Assembly (NCBI GenBank): GCA_944470555.2
Contig: OX104127.1
Coordinates: 95,132,708 to 95,196,707, forward strand
From: Heterobilharzia americana
Taxonomy: Eukaryota > Platyhelminthes > Trematoda > Strigeidida > Schistosomatidae
Reading direction: 5' to 3'
Length of the DNA: 64,000 nucleotides
The notes under the pieces were generated by a model that ran no database searches, was not told the origin of the DNA, and saw only the letters and a program-made list of their open reading frames with translations. How positions within the stretch are numbered: the first letter of the stretch is position 1; each line of letters begins with the position of its first letter. Below are positions 21,993 through 34,710 of the stretch, in pieces. A program made the translations under genes and the position numbers.

Positions 21993-24900
21993 TATATACC
22001 ATCAGCGAAATGTAACAAGATACCTACGTAATTGAGACACGTTTAAGTAGAACTGCAATTAATGCACTGGACGCCGTTTCATTGATATCACGCTTCCAGT
22101 TGACACTCAAAATTTCAGATATATTACCAAGGAAATCAGTGTATTTGCTTACATCACTTCAGCAGATATCGATCCGTTAATTACAACGAAATCGATTGGA
22201 TGAAATTATATCTTGTTCAATCATTCTTGACTTGAAAGAGACCCGGCGGTTACTGCAGTACTACTCCATATTCCGAGGGAAAGCCGTATTCAGAAAATTC
22301 TTCACAAAAGAAACATTTCTATTTGTAGGAACGAAAGAAGTCATTAAAATCAAAAATGTAATAGCCCTGAGAACGGCCTTTTTCAACTTCTTCCCGTCGT
22401 GAAGTGTAATTTACTTATGTTGCAGTTTGTCTTCATTGAAAATGTGAAAGTGAAATAGGCAACGAACTCTCAGAGTGAAAGGATCTCATTATTAGTCTTA
22501 TAGGTGCTACCGAGATTTATATCTAGAAAATTTTGATTGGTCTCCTGTGGCGAAGAATCAGTATTTCAGCTCTTTATTTTCTCTGACAGAGAAGGATGCC
22601 TATCGACCATCATTGATTATATGCTCCTGCAGTTTTTAATAGCTGCCTACACAGAAATGGTTCTATGGTAAAATTCATATACCGGTCGTCACACTGACTG
22701 AAGAGGCAATAATGCATATTTAACATATCTTGATTATTCAGCTGTTTGCCATAGTGAACATAAACGAAATCAGCAACATTAAATGCAGTCGCATCAGATG
22801 TTACTAACAGACTTATGCTGTCAAACTGAACTCCTGTCAAATTCCTGGCTCAAAAACTATTGCCACAAAGCAGAGAATTGCAGCAGTGAATGTGAATTAA
22901 CAGTCGCCGAGTTATTGTCCAGAAATCGTCTAAAAACTTGGTGAGTACAAACACCGGACAGGAATATTTCGTGAATACTCCTTAAAAAATATGTTGAAAG
23001 CAAACAGAACTGACCTTCGTATCATTTCACCATCTATAAATCGGTGTGCATCAACTTTTCAACACATAAACTCAATTTAAACTCTTCAGTCACCTTGGCA
23101 ACAAGTCTTGCACAACTTAGTGCTTGTTCGCCTGCTTCTCATACTCCTTTAGGGTTTTTTTTCAAAGATTCTAAAGACGGAAATGTGGAGAGACAAAATA
23201 TTTCATTAGGATTGGTTCATTTCCGATCACAAAACCTCGTAAGGTATTATCACTCAGCATAGAAACAAAGAATCCCTTCCTCAGTTTTCTCTGTCTTGTA
23301 GTACTTTTCGATTTCGTTCAACTAGTCGTGTGGGCTGATTCATCGTCCACTTTCATTTGACGACAAGCAAAACAGTTTGTGAGGGAGGGGATGAGTTGGA
23401 AAATGCCACATAAAAGTTATTTGTCGTGGACGAAATGTATTTTTTAGAGATAGTTCAGCGCTGGCGATTGGTTTCATCTTCTTCTTCGAAATTTTTACCG
23501 GCTTTTTGTTCCTAACTCGGGGAACTGTCACCTAAACCCAACAGAAGCCTTTGCAATTCATCAGCTCAAGCCTGACGTCTATGTTCAAGCGAGAGGCGTC
23601 CAATCTCTAATCTATCTTGGCAATAATCTCCCTAAGACAGCTTGTTTATTTATTGATTCCTTTACTTCCTTTCTTCTGTAGTTCTGTTTTCCAGTAGGAC
23701 TGCCCCATTTTTCTTCTCTGTTCTACTAGGTTGTAACTCCAGTAACGATTTTTGATGGCCTTGTGTTCACCCATCAGCCATTAGTGGACAAATAGTTTCG
23801 TTATAGCTATAAAAGTTACTGCATAGGTTCTGCAAATGATTTTATGGAAAATAATATTTCCTCGCTGAACTGGTTTTTCTAATTTCTAACGACCAAGTGA
23901 AGGAATGTTTGTGGACTGTCGGTTTTACGGGTCATGTCAGTTACAATGGAGCAGATGTGTTTTCTCTTTGATATCAACTGCTTGAATATTATCACTTACC
24001 TCCATTGATGTCTCGTCTCCACTTGCATTCACTAACGGCTTTTTTAATATCACTTTTTTACTCGCTTCTTCTTTGCATGCTGCTGGGAATTCTGTCAATC
24101 TGAATCGATACATTTTTGTGCTGGGTTGAACTATGACTTAGCTGTTTATCTGTCTTTGAACTACCTGTTGACTGAAAACCGATAAAACATGTAATTGGCT
24201 TTCATGGCTGTTACTAACTTTTATCTTTACTTTATCCCTCTACATCTTTTGATTCATTCACTACTCATGGATTGCTCTTATGTAATTGTCATTTTGCTTT
24301 GTTTCTATGTGACGAAATGAAAACAGTGAATTTCGATTATTATATTTCCCAAAGTTGCTCTTTCTAATTATCACACTGATTTATTATGATACAGGAATAG
24401 GTCTTTTATATTGTAATAAACCATACAAGTCTGGGAATCTGAATCTGTTTGCTGTCTGCTTACACAGTGATGGTCAAGCGTCTTTTAACTGCTTACTGTT
24501 CTGTATAGTCAAAGAATTAAAGTCATCTGCTGTTTGATCAGCAGCATAGCATTTTGCATTACTGTATGTTTATTCTTCTCACTTGGTTCTTATAACTTTA
24601 GCGATGCCCGTGTTATCTTGAATAATTCTTGTCCTAAGGCATCCCGCGTATTATAGTTCAGCACGTTCTAACAAAGCGTGTACACTTCCACTCTTCGTTA
24701 CTTCAGTTAGTGAAAAAACAGCAGGTTATTTCTGGGATCTCTCAAAATACGATCAGTATACCTCTCTGAAGAAATTTCTTGCTTATCTTACGTGTGCTTG
24801 CCTGATATTTAGCAAGTGTCAGTTTTCTTTGTTTGCTATCAGTAGTAAAATTGTACATCTGAATCTAATAACGTGTATTGGTATGCTGCTCACAGAAAAA

Positions 24901-25350
24901 GATTCACCACAGTGATAACACATAAAGAAAAATAAACTAGAAAGAATGGGCTTGCTCAAAGATAAGGAAAGTAACCATTAGAGGACAGGTAACAAAACAA
25001 ATTTCGAATAAAGTCTAATGAATCTTTTCTTTCTCAGATTTACGGCAGATCAAAACCGCATAAGTCAGACATTCCTCTTCGGATAATGAGCTCACTAACG
25101 GCGATCCTTAGGCTTGACACCACATACTTATATACATCAGCTGAATCCTAGATGGCTGAAGATAACAATTTTGTGTCCCCAGTTGACGACACAAGGCTTT
25201 CAGAAAGCACAAAATTCAATGTTTCCAGTAGGATGAAAGTCACTGATCCTTGTCTAACAACGTCCTTGGAATTCAGTAGTAAGACATAAATAAACAAAAC
25301 AAACTGCAATATGATTACCGATTAATTATAGAGACAGTAATACGAAAACT
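21471..25350. other. AT-rich DNA without recognised genes
   Basis: Apart from the TA microsatellite at 21926-21998, no element or coding exon was recognised. Short open frames in this stretch lack domain signals or good splice context. Confidence 0.5.
21926..21998. repeat. (TA)n microsatellite
   Basis: About 36 TA units with one interruption (G) near 21991. Confidence 0.97.
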
Positions 25351-28300
25351 AACCTCACCTGGTTAACTAGTTCACTAGTTACTAACCGGTCCTAAGCCCG
25401 GGTAAAGAGGGAAGGTTGGGCATACACCTAGTAACCCTACCCCGTAAAACAAATCTAACCGCTAAACAAAATTCAAAGCACAAACGATATATAAAAAATA
25501 ATAACAAAATTATTACTTGCTGGAATCAGGCAGGCGAAATGACCCCGGTTGGTGAAAGCTTCCGAGAAGCCAATTGGCCGAAGTGTCTTCTCTTGATGAA
25601 AGTGAAAGTAAACGTGGGGACATGGAATGTCCGCGCCATGTTTCAACCCAGCAAGGCAGCCCAGATTGCGAACGAGATGAGAAGGTATCACATTGAAGTG
25701 CTTGGGATCTGCGAAAGCAGATGGAATGGGAGTGGACTCTCCAAACTGTCAACTGGAGAGGAGTCAATAATCTACTCCGATATTGTCACCCAGACGACAA
25801 CCACGAGCACACTGAGTTTTCGAGTGGCCATCATGATGTCTCCAACAGCATCGGAGGCTCTCTCTCATGCAGTGGGAACCAATCTCCTCCACGATCCGCA
25901 TCATGACAGCAAGTTTCAACTGAAAAGGAAGGAAGGTCACAATCATACAATGCTACGCTATGCACCTACAAATAATGCAGATGAAGAGAAGAAGGAGGAA
26001 TTCTACAGACAACTTCAATCAACACTGGACAAGACCTCAGTTGGCGATATGAAAATTCATTCTGATGGATGACATGAATGCCAAACTGGGAGGGGACAAC
26101 ACAGGAAGAGGACTAACCATGTGTCGAGAAGCGCTAGGTGAGGTGATGAACGAGAATGGAGAATTGTTTGCAGAATTCTGTGCATTCAAAGATTTGGTGA
26201 TTGGAGGCTAGGCAGTGTGTTCAAGCACAAAGATATCCACAAAGCGACATGGATTCAATTTCACCAGACATCAGGACACACTAAAAATCAAATCGACTTT
26301 ATCTCAATCTCAAGAAAATGGAGACGCAGTCTACTTAACACAAGGTCAAGAAGAGGAGCAGATGTAGGTTCACACCAATCATTATTTAGTGCAAGGAACC
26401 TTCCAAATCAAGTTGAAAGCCTTCAAGGAAGCTGGTGATAGACCGCAGTTCAAGTACAACACCCAGAACAGAAACTGAAGGCGAAACTACAAAGGAAATC
26501 TTCATGGCAACCATCAGGACAAAATAGGAGATATCGAGGAACATCCCTGAAGGCACCTGTGTGGAAGGACACTGGAAGTCTTTGAAAGAGATGTGGAAAG
26601 AAACCTGCACAACAGTATTAGGAAGGAAGAAGAAAGGAGATAAGGAATGGATCTCAATGGATACATGGAAGGTGATAAAGCAGGGAGAGGAGAATAGTGA
26701 AGCAGAAGATAAACCAGTGCAAGGACGCTCAACGACAAGAGGAACTGAGCACAATGTATAAAACATTACACTGGACAAAGAAGTGAAGAAGAAGAGTGCA
26801 CGCAAAGACAAAAGACACTTCTACGAAACACTGGCAAGTGAAGCAGAACAGGCTGCAGGTAGGAGCAAGAGAGACCTGACGACATTGTATCAAATAACCA
26901 GGTTGCTATCTGGGAGGAGATCAACACAGACGAAACCAATAAAAGATGATGACGGAAATTTAATTACGAATGAGGAGAAACAGAGAAAACAAAGGGCCGA
27001 CCACTTCAAGAAGCTCTTGAATCGATCACCACCTGCAGACCGGCCACAGAACTACAAGTGAACATAAATCCTCCAACAAAAATGGAAGTCCTGAACGCCA
27101 TAAAGCTGCTGAAATGTGGGAAAGCAGCAGGACCAGACGGGATCCCACCCGAAGCACTTAGAACAAGCGCAGAGACAACAGCAGACATGCTCACACTACA
27201 CCACTATTGCTGAAGTTGTGGAAGGACGGAAGAGAAGGTACCTGCCTATTGATTGGATGAAGAGTTACCTTGTCAAACTGCCGAAGAAGGGAGACCTCAG
27301 TGTTTGCAAGAACTGGCGCGGAATCACTCTCCTGTCCACCCAGTGCAAGTAAAATATTAAGCCGCATCATCTTGGAGAGGCTTAAAGATGCACTGGATTC
27401 AAAACTACGACCGGAACAGGCAGGCTTCAGGAAGTACAAATCATGCACGGACCAAATTGCAACGCCACTCTACACATCATCATAGAACAGAGCATAGAAT
27501 GGCAATCAGCTCTCTACATCAACTTCATCGACTTTGAGAAGGCCTTCGACAGCGTCGACCACGAGGTAATTTGGAAACTGCTTCAATACTACGGAGTAAC
27601 GCAAACCTTTATCCGCCTCATTCAACAACTATATGAAGATGCCACATACCAGCCGAGTAATTCACAATGGGAAGCTCAGTGATGCTTTTGAAGTGAAGAC
27701 AGGGAGTGAAACAAGGTTGCCGCCTACTATCACCCATGATATTCCTGATTGTGGTCGACGGGATCATGCAGCAAACAGTAGGCAGCGAGAAGAGAGGGAT
27801 ACACTGGACTGCGGAAAAGAACCTAGAAGACTTGGATTTCGCCGATGACTTGTGCCTAATGTCACATAAACTTGGAGATCTGCAGGCAAAAACTAACAAG
27901 TTGATAGAAGAGGCAGCGAAGACGGGACTTCAGGTGAATATAGAGAAGACAGAAGTGATGAAAATACCGCACCACCACCACCACCAACAACAACAAACTC
28001 CAATCACCATCAACGGGAGAAACTTAAAGGAGGTAACCTCCTTCACCTATCTAGTAAGCACTGTTTCAACTACAGGCGGGACGGACGAGGATGTCAGTCA
28101 GAATCGGAAAAGCAAGACAGGTGTTCATTAGCCTGAAACCAGTGTGGAGATCTTCTGCACTCAGCATGTAGAACAAGATGCGGATTTTCAACACCAACCC
28201 AGTCAAGTCAGTGCTTCTGTTTGATGGTTGAGAGACTTGGCGCGTTACGAAAGGGATTTCCAATAAACTACAGACATTCATCAACAACTGCCTACTCTGG

Positions 28301-28660
28301 CTCGCTACTGAAGATCACATGGATTGCCAGAAAGAATAAGCAACAAGGAACTCTGGAAACGAACCAACCAAGAACCTATCGCTCAACAAATATGAACTGG
28401 AAGGAAGTGGAGATGGATTGAGCATACACTGAGAAGGCCGACTGAGGACATCACCCGTCAGGCCAGGCCGTCAATTGGAACCCCGGTGGGAAGCAACGAG
28501 TTGGACTCCCGAGGGTGACATGGAGGAGGTCGTGCGAGGAGGAAATGAGAGGTTGTGGGTTGTCGTGGAACCAGGTTCAAAAGATTTCAGAGAACAGGAT
28601 GAAATGGAGACGTTCTACTGAAGCCCTATGTTCCATTAGGAACCCAAGGGACTAATAATA
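25351..28660 (+). mobile_element. RTE-clade non-LTR retrotransposon, copy C (defective)
   Basis: It starts AACCTCACCTGGTTAACTAG and ends GGAACCCAAGGGAC plus TAATAATAG. Open pieces are: endonuclease 25416-26072 (VNVGTWNVRAMFQPS, GICESRWNGSG); linker 26783-27061 (VKKKSARKDKRHFY); RT palm (FEKAFDSVDHEVIWKLLQYY near 27535-27590); FADD near 27838-27850; C-terminal NGRNLKEVTSFTYL near 28010-28060. There is a TAG at 26209-26211, shared with copy A, and many other frame breaks. Possible degenerate target repeats flank it (AGTAATACGAAAACT before, AGTAAGAAGACT after). Confidence 0.9.
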
Positions 28661-31600
28661 GTAAGAAGACTGGAGGCCATTTTTTTAACTTTTGATCAAA
28701 CCAAATAATTGCATCTGCTTTGTGGAGAACACTTTTGTTATAATAAGAATGAATTGATCAGAAATCACTGACAACTTGAACAACAACGTTTGTGTTGTCA
28801 ACGTATTCGCAGTGTGGAAGGAATCGAACAGCAAGCTGTCATTCCAGGTTGCTAAGGTCAACAGAAACAGTGCGAGACAACCGAAAACTGAACTGTCTAG
28901 AGAGCTAAAGCATTTCGGTTGAATATTCATCTGCAGTAGATATAAACCTGGCGAGACAAAAACATCAGATTTGTACAGATCTTACTGACAAGAGCGGAAG
29001 CACTGCAGTGAACCTTCAAAAAGAAAAAAGCTGCCTTGGCAATTAACATGACAAGGAATATATAGCCAACCAACTCGAAAAGATGCTCACTCTAGTATTC
29101 TTCGAATAAAGTTTCATTACAGTGACTGGAACTATGCAACATAGCACTGATTTAAACAAACTGCTCTATCTGTCGTAGTGATGGTTCGCAAAAAGCTCTT
29201 TCATATTCATGATGATTTCTTTTGCTACATCGTATAAATGTGACGGCTAGAACAGCTGTATGGATTAAACAACTAGGCAGTGTAGTGATTTACAGCTGAA
29301 ATGCGATGACTGACATTTGCTCACATTTGCTGTGTACCATTCCCCACATTTGTGATGGGCTACCTGTTATCTGTCACTCACTTTATTGTTCATATATTGC
29401 TTTTTTGGATATCATATTATTTCTCTTATTTCTTGATGTTATTTTAATCCAACTAGCAGTGTTCTTGGTCTTTTGAAATAGACTGGTTTGAGTTGCATCA
29501 TCAGGCTTTTCGACTCCTGAATATATGTTTTTCATAGATACTGCGTAATACCAAACAAGTGAGTTCAGTCAAGTATATGAACTGCTGAACACGATTCTAC
29601 CTTCTCAACGGTTAAACTCGAGAATTTTCGGACCACTAAACATTTTTTACGAATTCTGTCCAGTAGTGTCAACAGCTGAAAATGCATAAAATTCTCTGCC
29701 AATACGCTTTAGCCAAAATATCAAATATAAAACTGCAGTGAACCACTTAAAAGGGAACGAAAAAATATTCTACAACTCCTGCCACCAAAAGAAAGGTTGC
29801 CCATGAAACTACATCAGAGGATGTCAATCAAAGTGACTATAAAATTCAAAGTAAGCGACGAGAATCAGAAAATGGACCATTCATGACCAGGTCAGAAATT
29901 ACGATAAAACTACTGAGATCATTTTGAATTGATGCGGCTCATGAAATAACAAACACCTTTCAAACCCTGTGCCACACAGAACATACAATGTAAAATCTGA
30001 AGAAAATAAACCAAATATTGTTTGTAATATCAACCGCAACAATTGTGATTAGCAGTAGATCGGGAAAATCGGAGACCGTCTCCACCTTCACCTACATAAC
30101 ATGCAGCTGGTAAGTAAATGACACTACAATTATTCTCTCACATCAATGCGTCTGGTTACCGATGTACACAAATTCAATTTCAAAAAAGTAGAAAAAAGTA
30201 ACAGAAAGAATATCAGAGAATTCCTTAAAAAATGACGTCAACGAGAAATTAACAGGTATACAGAAACAAACCCAATCCATTAGGTAAAAATAAAAACTAT
30301 GAAGAATTGAAAATTTACAGATCAGGTAGGGAAATGGTTAGTAAAAATCTCTGTACATTATATGGCACAACAATCAAACGAATACATCAGTCACACACCA
30401 CTTCTTCAGAGCAGGTTACTGATTTACTTCAGGATGAATACTGATGGCTCACTTCATATTCAATCCAGTGGTGGTAATCTTTAGAAAGACAAAGAAAGCT
30501 TTATGGTTGAACTATCCACATAAGAAAATGCTACAGAAAGGTGAGTGTTCAAGTAAGTTTACAAGTTTTTCCCATCTTTTTCACATAACAGTCTAAGTGC
30601 TTACTGAAAAATGTCCTGTGAAATTGCATTACAAAATAGCAGGGGAATTAGCAGTGGAACCTGCAGTAGACAACAGTTGACATTTGCTCATTGCAGTGGA
30701 AGATACACGACCCAAAACTTCTGCTCATTGCATTTTTCAGCAACAACTATCTTTGCACTACGGTTTCTTACATAGGGTTACTGAAAGTTAGGAAAGATCC
30801 CTCAGAGAACACCGTCAGTGATTTGCAGATAACTTTCAGAAAATAACTGATATATTGGTTTTTGGCAATATTAAAGGCTCTTTTGAGCTTCAAATATCAC
30901 AAATCGGTGTAACTTCAAGGGTTTTTCATGAGCCACTAAGTATGACACTTAGAAGTTTCCTCCTAGAGCATTTTCGTTATTGCTGATGCATACAAATCAT
31001 ATTAAGGTAAATTTCCGTCCACAAAAACAGAGGAGTAATGTGCCGGCCACATCATCAGGGAGATAAATGCAACTAGCATTGCACTTAAAGTAATCAGTTC
31101 CTCCACGTATAAGTAGAAATGCAAGGACGCCAAGGGGGTTGTGGGTTGATAAGACGTGAGTCGGTAAAACTCGCTGTTTTTATTTAGTAGTTGACACAGA
31201 AATAAACGTGTTATTTCTTAGTATGAATGCGATAAATTGTTTCATCTGCTGATTATTGTGCTGTCGAACAAGTACGTAAATGTTATCAACGCCTTCTAAA
31301 ATTATTTCCACAAATGCTTTCAGTGATTCACGAATATTGTGATTTGTTAAGTGCTGCTTTTGGATTCAAGTCTGCTAATCTCGCACGTCTTAGAAATTAA
31401 CGTGACATACTGAAAGGCACGTGCTGCTCTACAATCCACACAAAATTATTTCTCATAAGTTATTTTAGATTTAACTGTATACGGTTCCATTTGACCAGAT
31501 AAAATGTTCATTAGACGAATTATGATTTCGCTGTTAATGTTAGGGTTGATTTTGAATCTAATGGTATTTAGTGTTAGATAGGTGGGTCACAACATTACTA

Positions 31601-33564
31601 TTTGATATAGCTAGACATACTCAGATGAGATTCGTTTAAAGAATCCAACTAAAACCTGCTTTTAAAGAGAAGATTCTTTGTTATAATTCAAGCAGTGCTG
31701 TTTGTTGGAAATTGTTTAATTGCTGCTGGTTGCTAAACCAACTGTTCTACTTCGAAAAAAAATAGTAAAGTTTCTGATACAAAACCTTGCTTTGTGAAAG
31801 GGCATTGGGTTGCAACCATGAGCAAACAATTAACATATTACGGTACTTTAATAATACTTCTAACGCCAATACATGACTTTATGGTCATAGAGAAACAAGT
31901 GATTTTTGTTCATTCGTCAACCGTGAGTATCTTTCAAATGTCATATTTGTAGCAGTATTTAGGGAGATATGTGAACGAATTAGGGAATAACTTTTGGCAG
32001 AAACAAAAATAAGCCCCTCTCACTTCTACACTATGTCAATTTGAGCACACTAGATAAAACTGAAGTTTTCGTAAATGCTGAATGCTAGAATTTTTCATTC
32101 GTAATGCACGTCAAGATGTTTCAAACCATTCCGATTGCTTGAAAATCTCACATTTATTTGAGGAACAATCTGTCGTCAAGACATGGTCCCTGAGTTGGAA
32201 TGCTGTTGATTAACAACAACGACAACACAGGCTAGTACTGCACTGAAATTCATTCGATGTACTATAGCAAATAAATTCGCCTTTTAACAAAATAAACACA
32301 TGAATTAGAAATTCCTAAAGAATGTGGTGATGAATTTTCAAGCAATGTCACTGAGTTCAGTGAGTTTATAATAATTTGCATGTAAAAACAATTTCAGAAG
32401 GCGATTTCATTTAAATACATGGCTCCATCGAGCCAAATTCATATTACATAGGGTATATAGACATAGCTCGATATAAACTGAATGATCTGACACTGAAACA
32501 CGGCCTCGTCAACCTAGATGTTGTTTGTGAAGTTATATGTAAATATGAGAGAGTGCTATATATCCACAGGCAGCCATAAGACGAAGCATCAAACGAATGG
32601 GTGCTACCATAGATAGTTGTATTCACTGCCTGTGATTTTCTCAACAGTCATTTTCACTAACGAGCAAATTTGAAATCACTGCACTTCACAAATCATATGC
32701 TGATCACTGAAATTCAACTAAAGTAACCATACAACCCCTGTATTTGGCAGATATGCGTTTTTCTGGACATCACTTCGGCGGTTCTCATTAGAATGCGGTT
32801 ATTACTGTCGCTGTTTCTTCTTTCTGATTCTTGCAAAAAAGACAGTGCATAGGCATTCAGAAGCGGAATATTCCAGAAATGACATTTGCCTGGAGGATCG
32901 AAGAAATTCCACATGAATATATGAGCTGTAAAATGTGTTTTAGAAGCTGTTTGTGGAAATATACTTCTAGTTGTGTAGCAATAGCATTTCTCAGTAGGAA
33001 AACAAGAACACATAAAGTCACTGATTTGTACAAACAGCTGCTTTTATCATAGTGGAAGCCTAACAAACGCTCTTCCGCATTCGTGGTGACTCCTTCTGTT
33101 CTGTAGAACCAGCTCCTTATGCATTTCATACTTACCTGTATTTGCTGTCTCCTCTATATTCATGATATACTACTGCATGCCTGTCGTTGGACTGCCCTCT
33201 TATTACTTTGCTTTACTCATGTCATTTTTATTGTGTCTCATCGTGAAGTAGGCTTGTATGTCTAACAGTAGTCATCTTACTTTCTAGAGTTAAATTTTCA
33301 CTTAAGCCTTGAATAGGCTTCAATTGGGTAACCAACATAATGTTTTCATAATTTCATGCAGTGGAAGGTAGAGGAGTTTAGTCAACAATATGGAATTTCG
33401 ATTGGGCCTACACTTCATAAACAAGTTTAGGTTGTCTGTTATAAAAAAGGATAGGTTCACATTGAGTGATTTAAGTGATAAAACAATGACTATCGTAGTG
33501 TTACATACATCAGTCAAGTTCACAAAATGCTAAACTAGCTATCAAACCCTTCAAAATAAAATTC
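28661..33564. other. AT-rich DNA without recognised genes
   Basis: No RTE, PLE or LU sequence recognised. Overlapping minus-strand open frames at 32714-33129 lack domain signals and were not called. Confidence 0.5.
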
Positions 33565-33745
33565 AAGAATCCCATATTAGATTTGTTTATTTGATTTACA
33601 ACACGCAGTGGTATAGTATTATTCACTTGATCACGTTCCCAGTATAAACTATTAAGCAATAATTTATACTCAGAATGTCATCAAGTAAATAATATTGTAT
33701 CACTATGCTATATAAATCAAATAAACAAACCTAATGTGGAATTAA
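33565..33745. repeat. MITE-like hairpin element (~175 bases)
   Basis: An imperfect palindrome with arms of ~83 bases. The left arm has CCATATTAGATTTGTTTATT at its outer end; the right arm has the reverse complement of CCACATTAGGTTTGTTTATT. Arms meet at AGTATAAACTATT / AATAATTTATACT around a 4-base loop (AAGC) near 33654-33657. Pairing is spread over the whole length with scattered mismatches. No open frame, and no homologous copy seen elsewhere in the window. Confidence 0.7.
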
Positions 33746-34412
33746 ATCCTACTACAATGCCCGAGGTTTACACTTATACTAATAAAATTTCAGAATATTC
33801 AAAGACATTACAATTGCATACAGTTTGATAACCAGTGTCATGTAAATTTTTTAGAAAAAGATTCTCTTTGTGTAACGAAAGCAAGTTAAGGATACACTGG
33901 GTAGGTTGGTATTTTACTACCGCCGACTGATCATATGACTGAAACATGCTACGAAAATCGATGCATAAAGTTGTGATTTTTTTTCTTTGGCAAACACACT
34001 TCATTTATTAAGAGTTATCTACAGTGTATAGTTCATTTATACATTTGATCACTTTTGATATTTGTTTTTGAGGACTTCTACATAATTACGGTTGAGAAAT
34101 GATTATCGGAATGGTGTGACTTTTTCTGCATGTTTTAAGTTTTCCACCTTCGGACATTGTACATAAAAATAGCCTAATCCAATAAAAGGCATCAGAAGGG
34201 AACATTCGAATCACGAACCTGATAGATTAACAGAGCTTGCATTATATTCCCATCATCCTTATGTATGGCTTACTATCAATGAATATACTTTCTCCGGTAT
34301 GCTGACAGATAATTGTTTGAATGCTAAACTGTACATGTAAAATAAACTTGTCTAAGAATATTTCCTTAATTATCCTCCAATATCTCGGTTATGCGGAGGT
34401 GATCACAGTTTA
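33746..34412. other. AT-rich stretch, no feature recognised
   Basis: No gene or repeat recognised between the hairpin and the right arm of the duplication. Confidence 0.5.
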
Positions 34413-34702
34413 CCCAACTGAAACCAGATTTGAAAATTAGGATATTGTCTCCTGAGGTTTTGTTTCCCGTAAATCGATCTTCTTAAGTAACCATCATGTC
34501 TTCTTCTCATTAGAACTTCCAAGAAATTGAATCCTAAGTCATTTTCAGTTTCCATGGAAAAGTTAATTGACTTGCGACATGACTTGGATTTCCATAGTAT
34601 GTCTTCAGGTTACTATTCTTCCTAAGGTTAATGAAAATGTCACCCATGTATTTATCTCTTGGATAGATGGAACTGGTTGAATAACGATCGAAGTTTACTG
34701 TT
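34413..34702 (-). pseudogene. Penelope-like element, RT remnant (right arm)
   Basis: The minus strand repeats the left-arm PLE block (the LTFSMETENDLGFNFLEVLM region and RRRHDGYL) at about 98% identity in the part compared. It is joined at ~34703-34710 directly to the broken 3' end of an RTE copy. The catalytic core block is similarly degenerate. Confidence 0.65.
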
Positions 34703-34710
34703 TTCGGGAG

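Noticed and set aside
21926..21998. TA tract as a regulatory or origin element
   Set aside because: Simple dinucleotide expansion, common in such genomes; nothing nearby supports a function.
26386..26811. Long Ser/Leu-rich minus-strand open frames inside RTE copies (also at 8560-8919, 49167-49562, 56791-57303)
   Set aside because: They are antisense shadows of the RTE coding region, recurring in every copy only because the sense codons are conserved.
32714..33129. Overlapping minus-strand open frames of 90-99 codons
   Set aside because: Two frames overlap in the same bases without recognisable motifs or good splice boundaries; no way to choose either.
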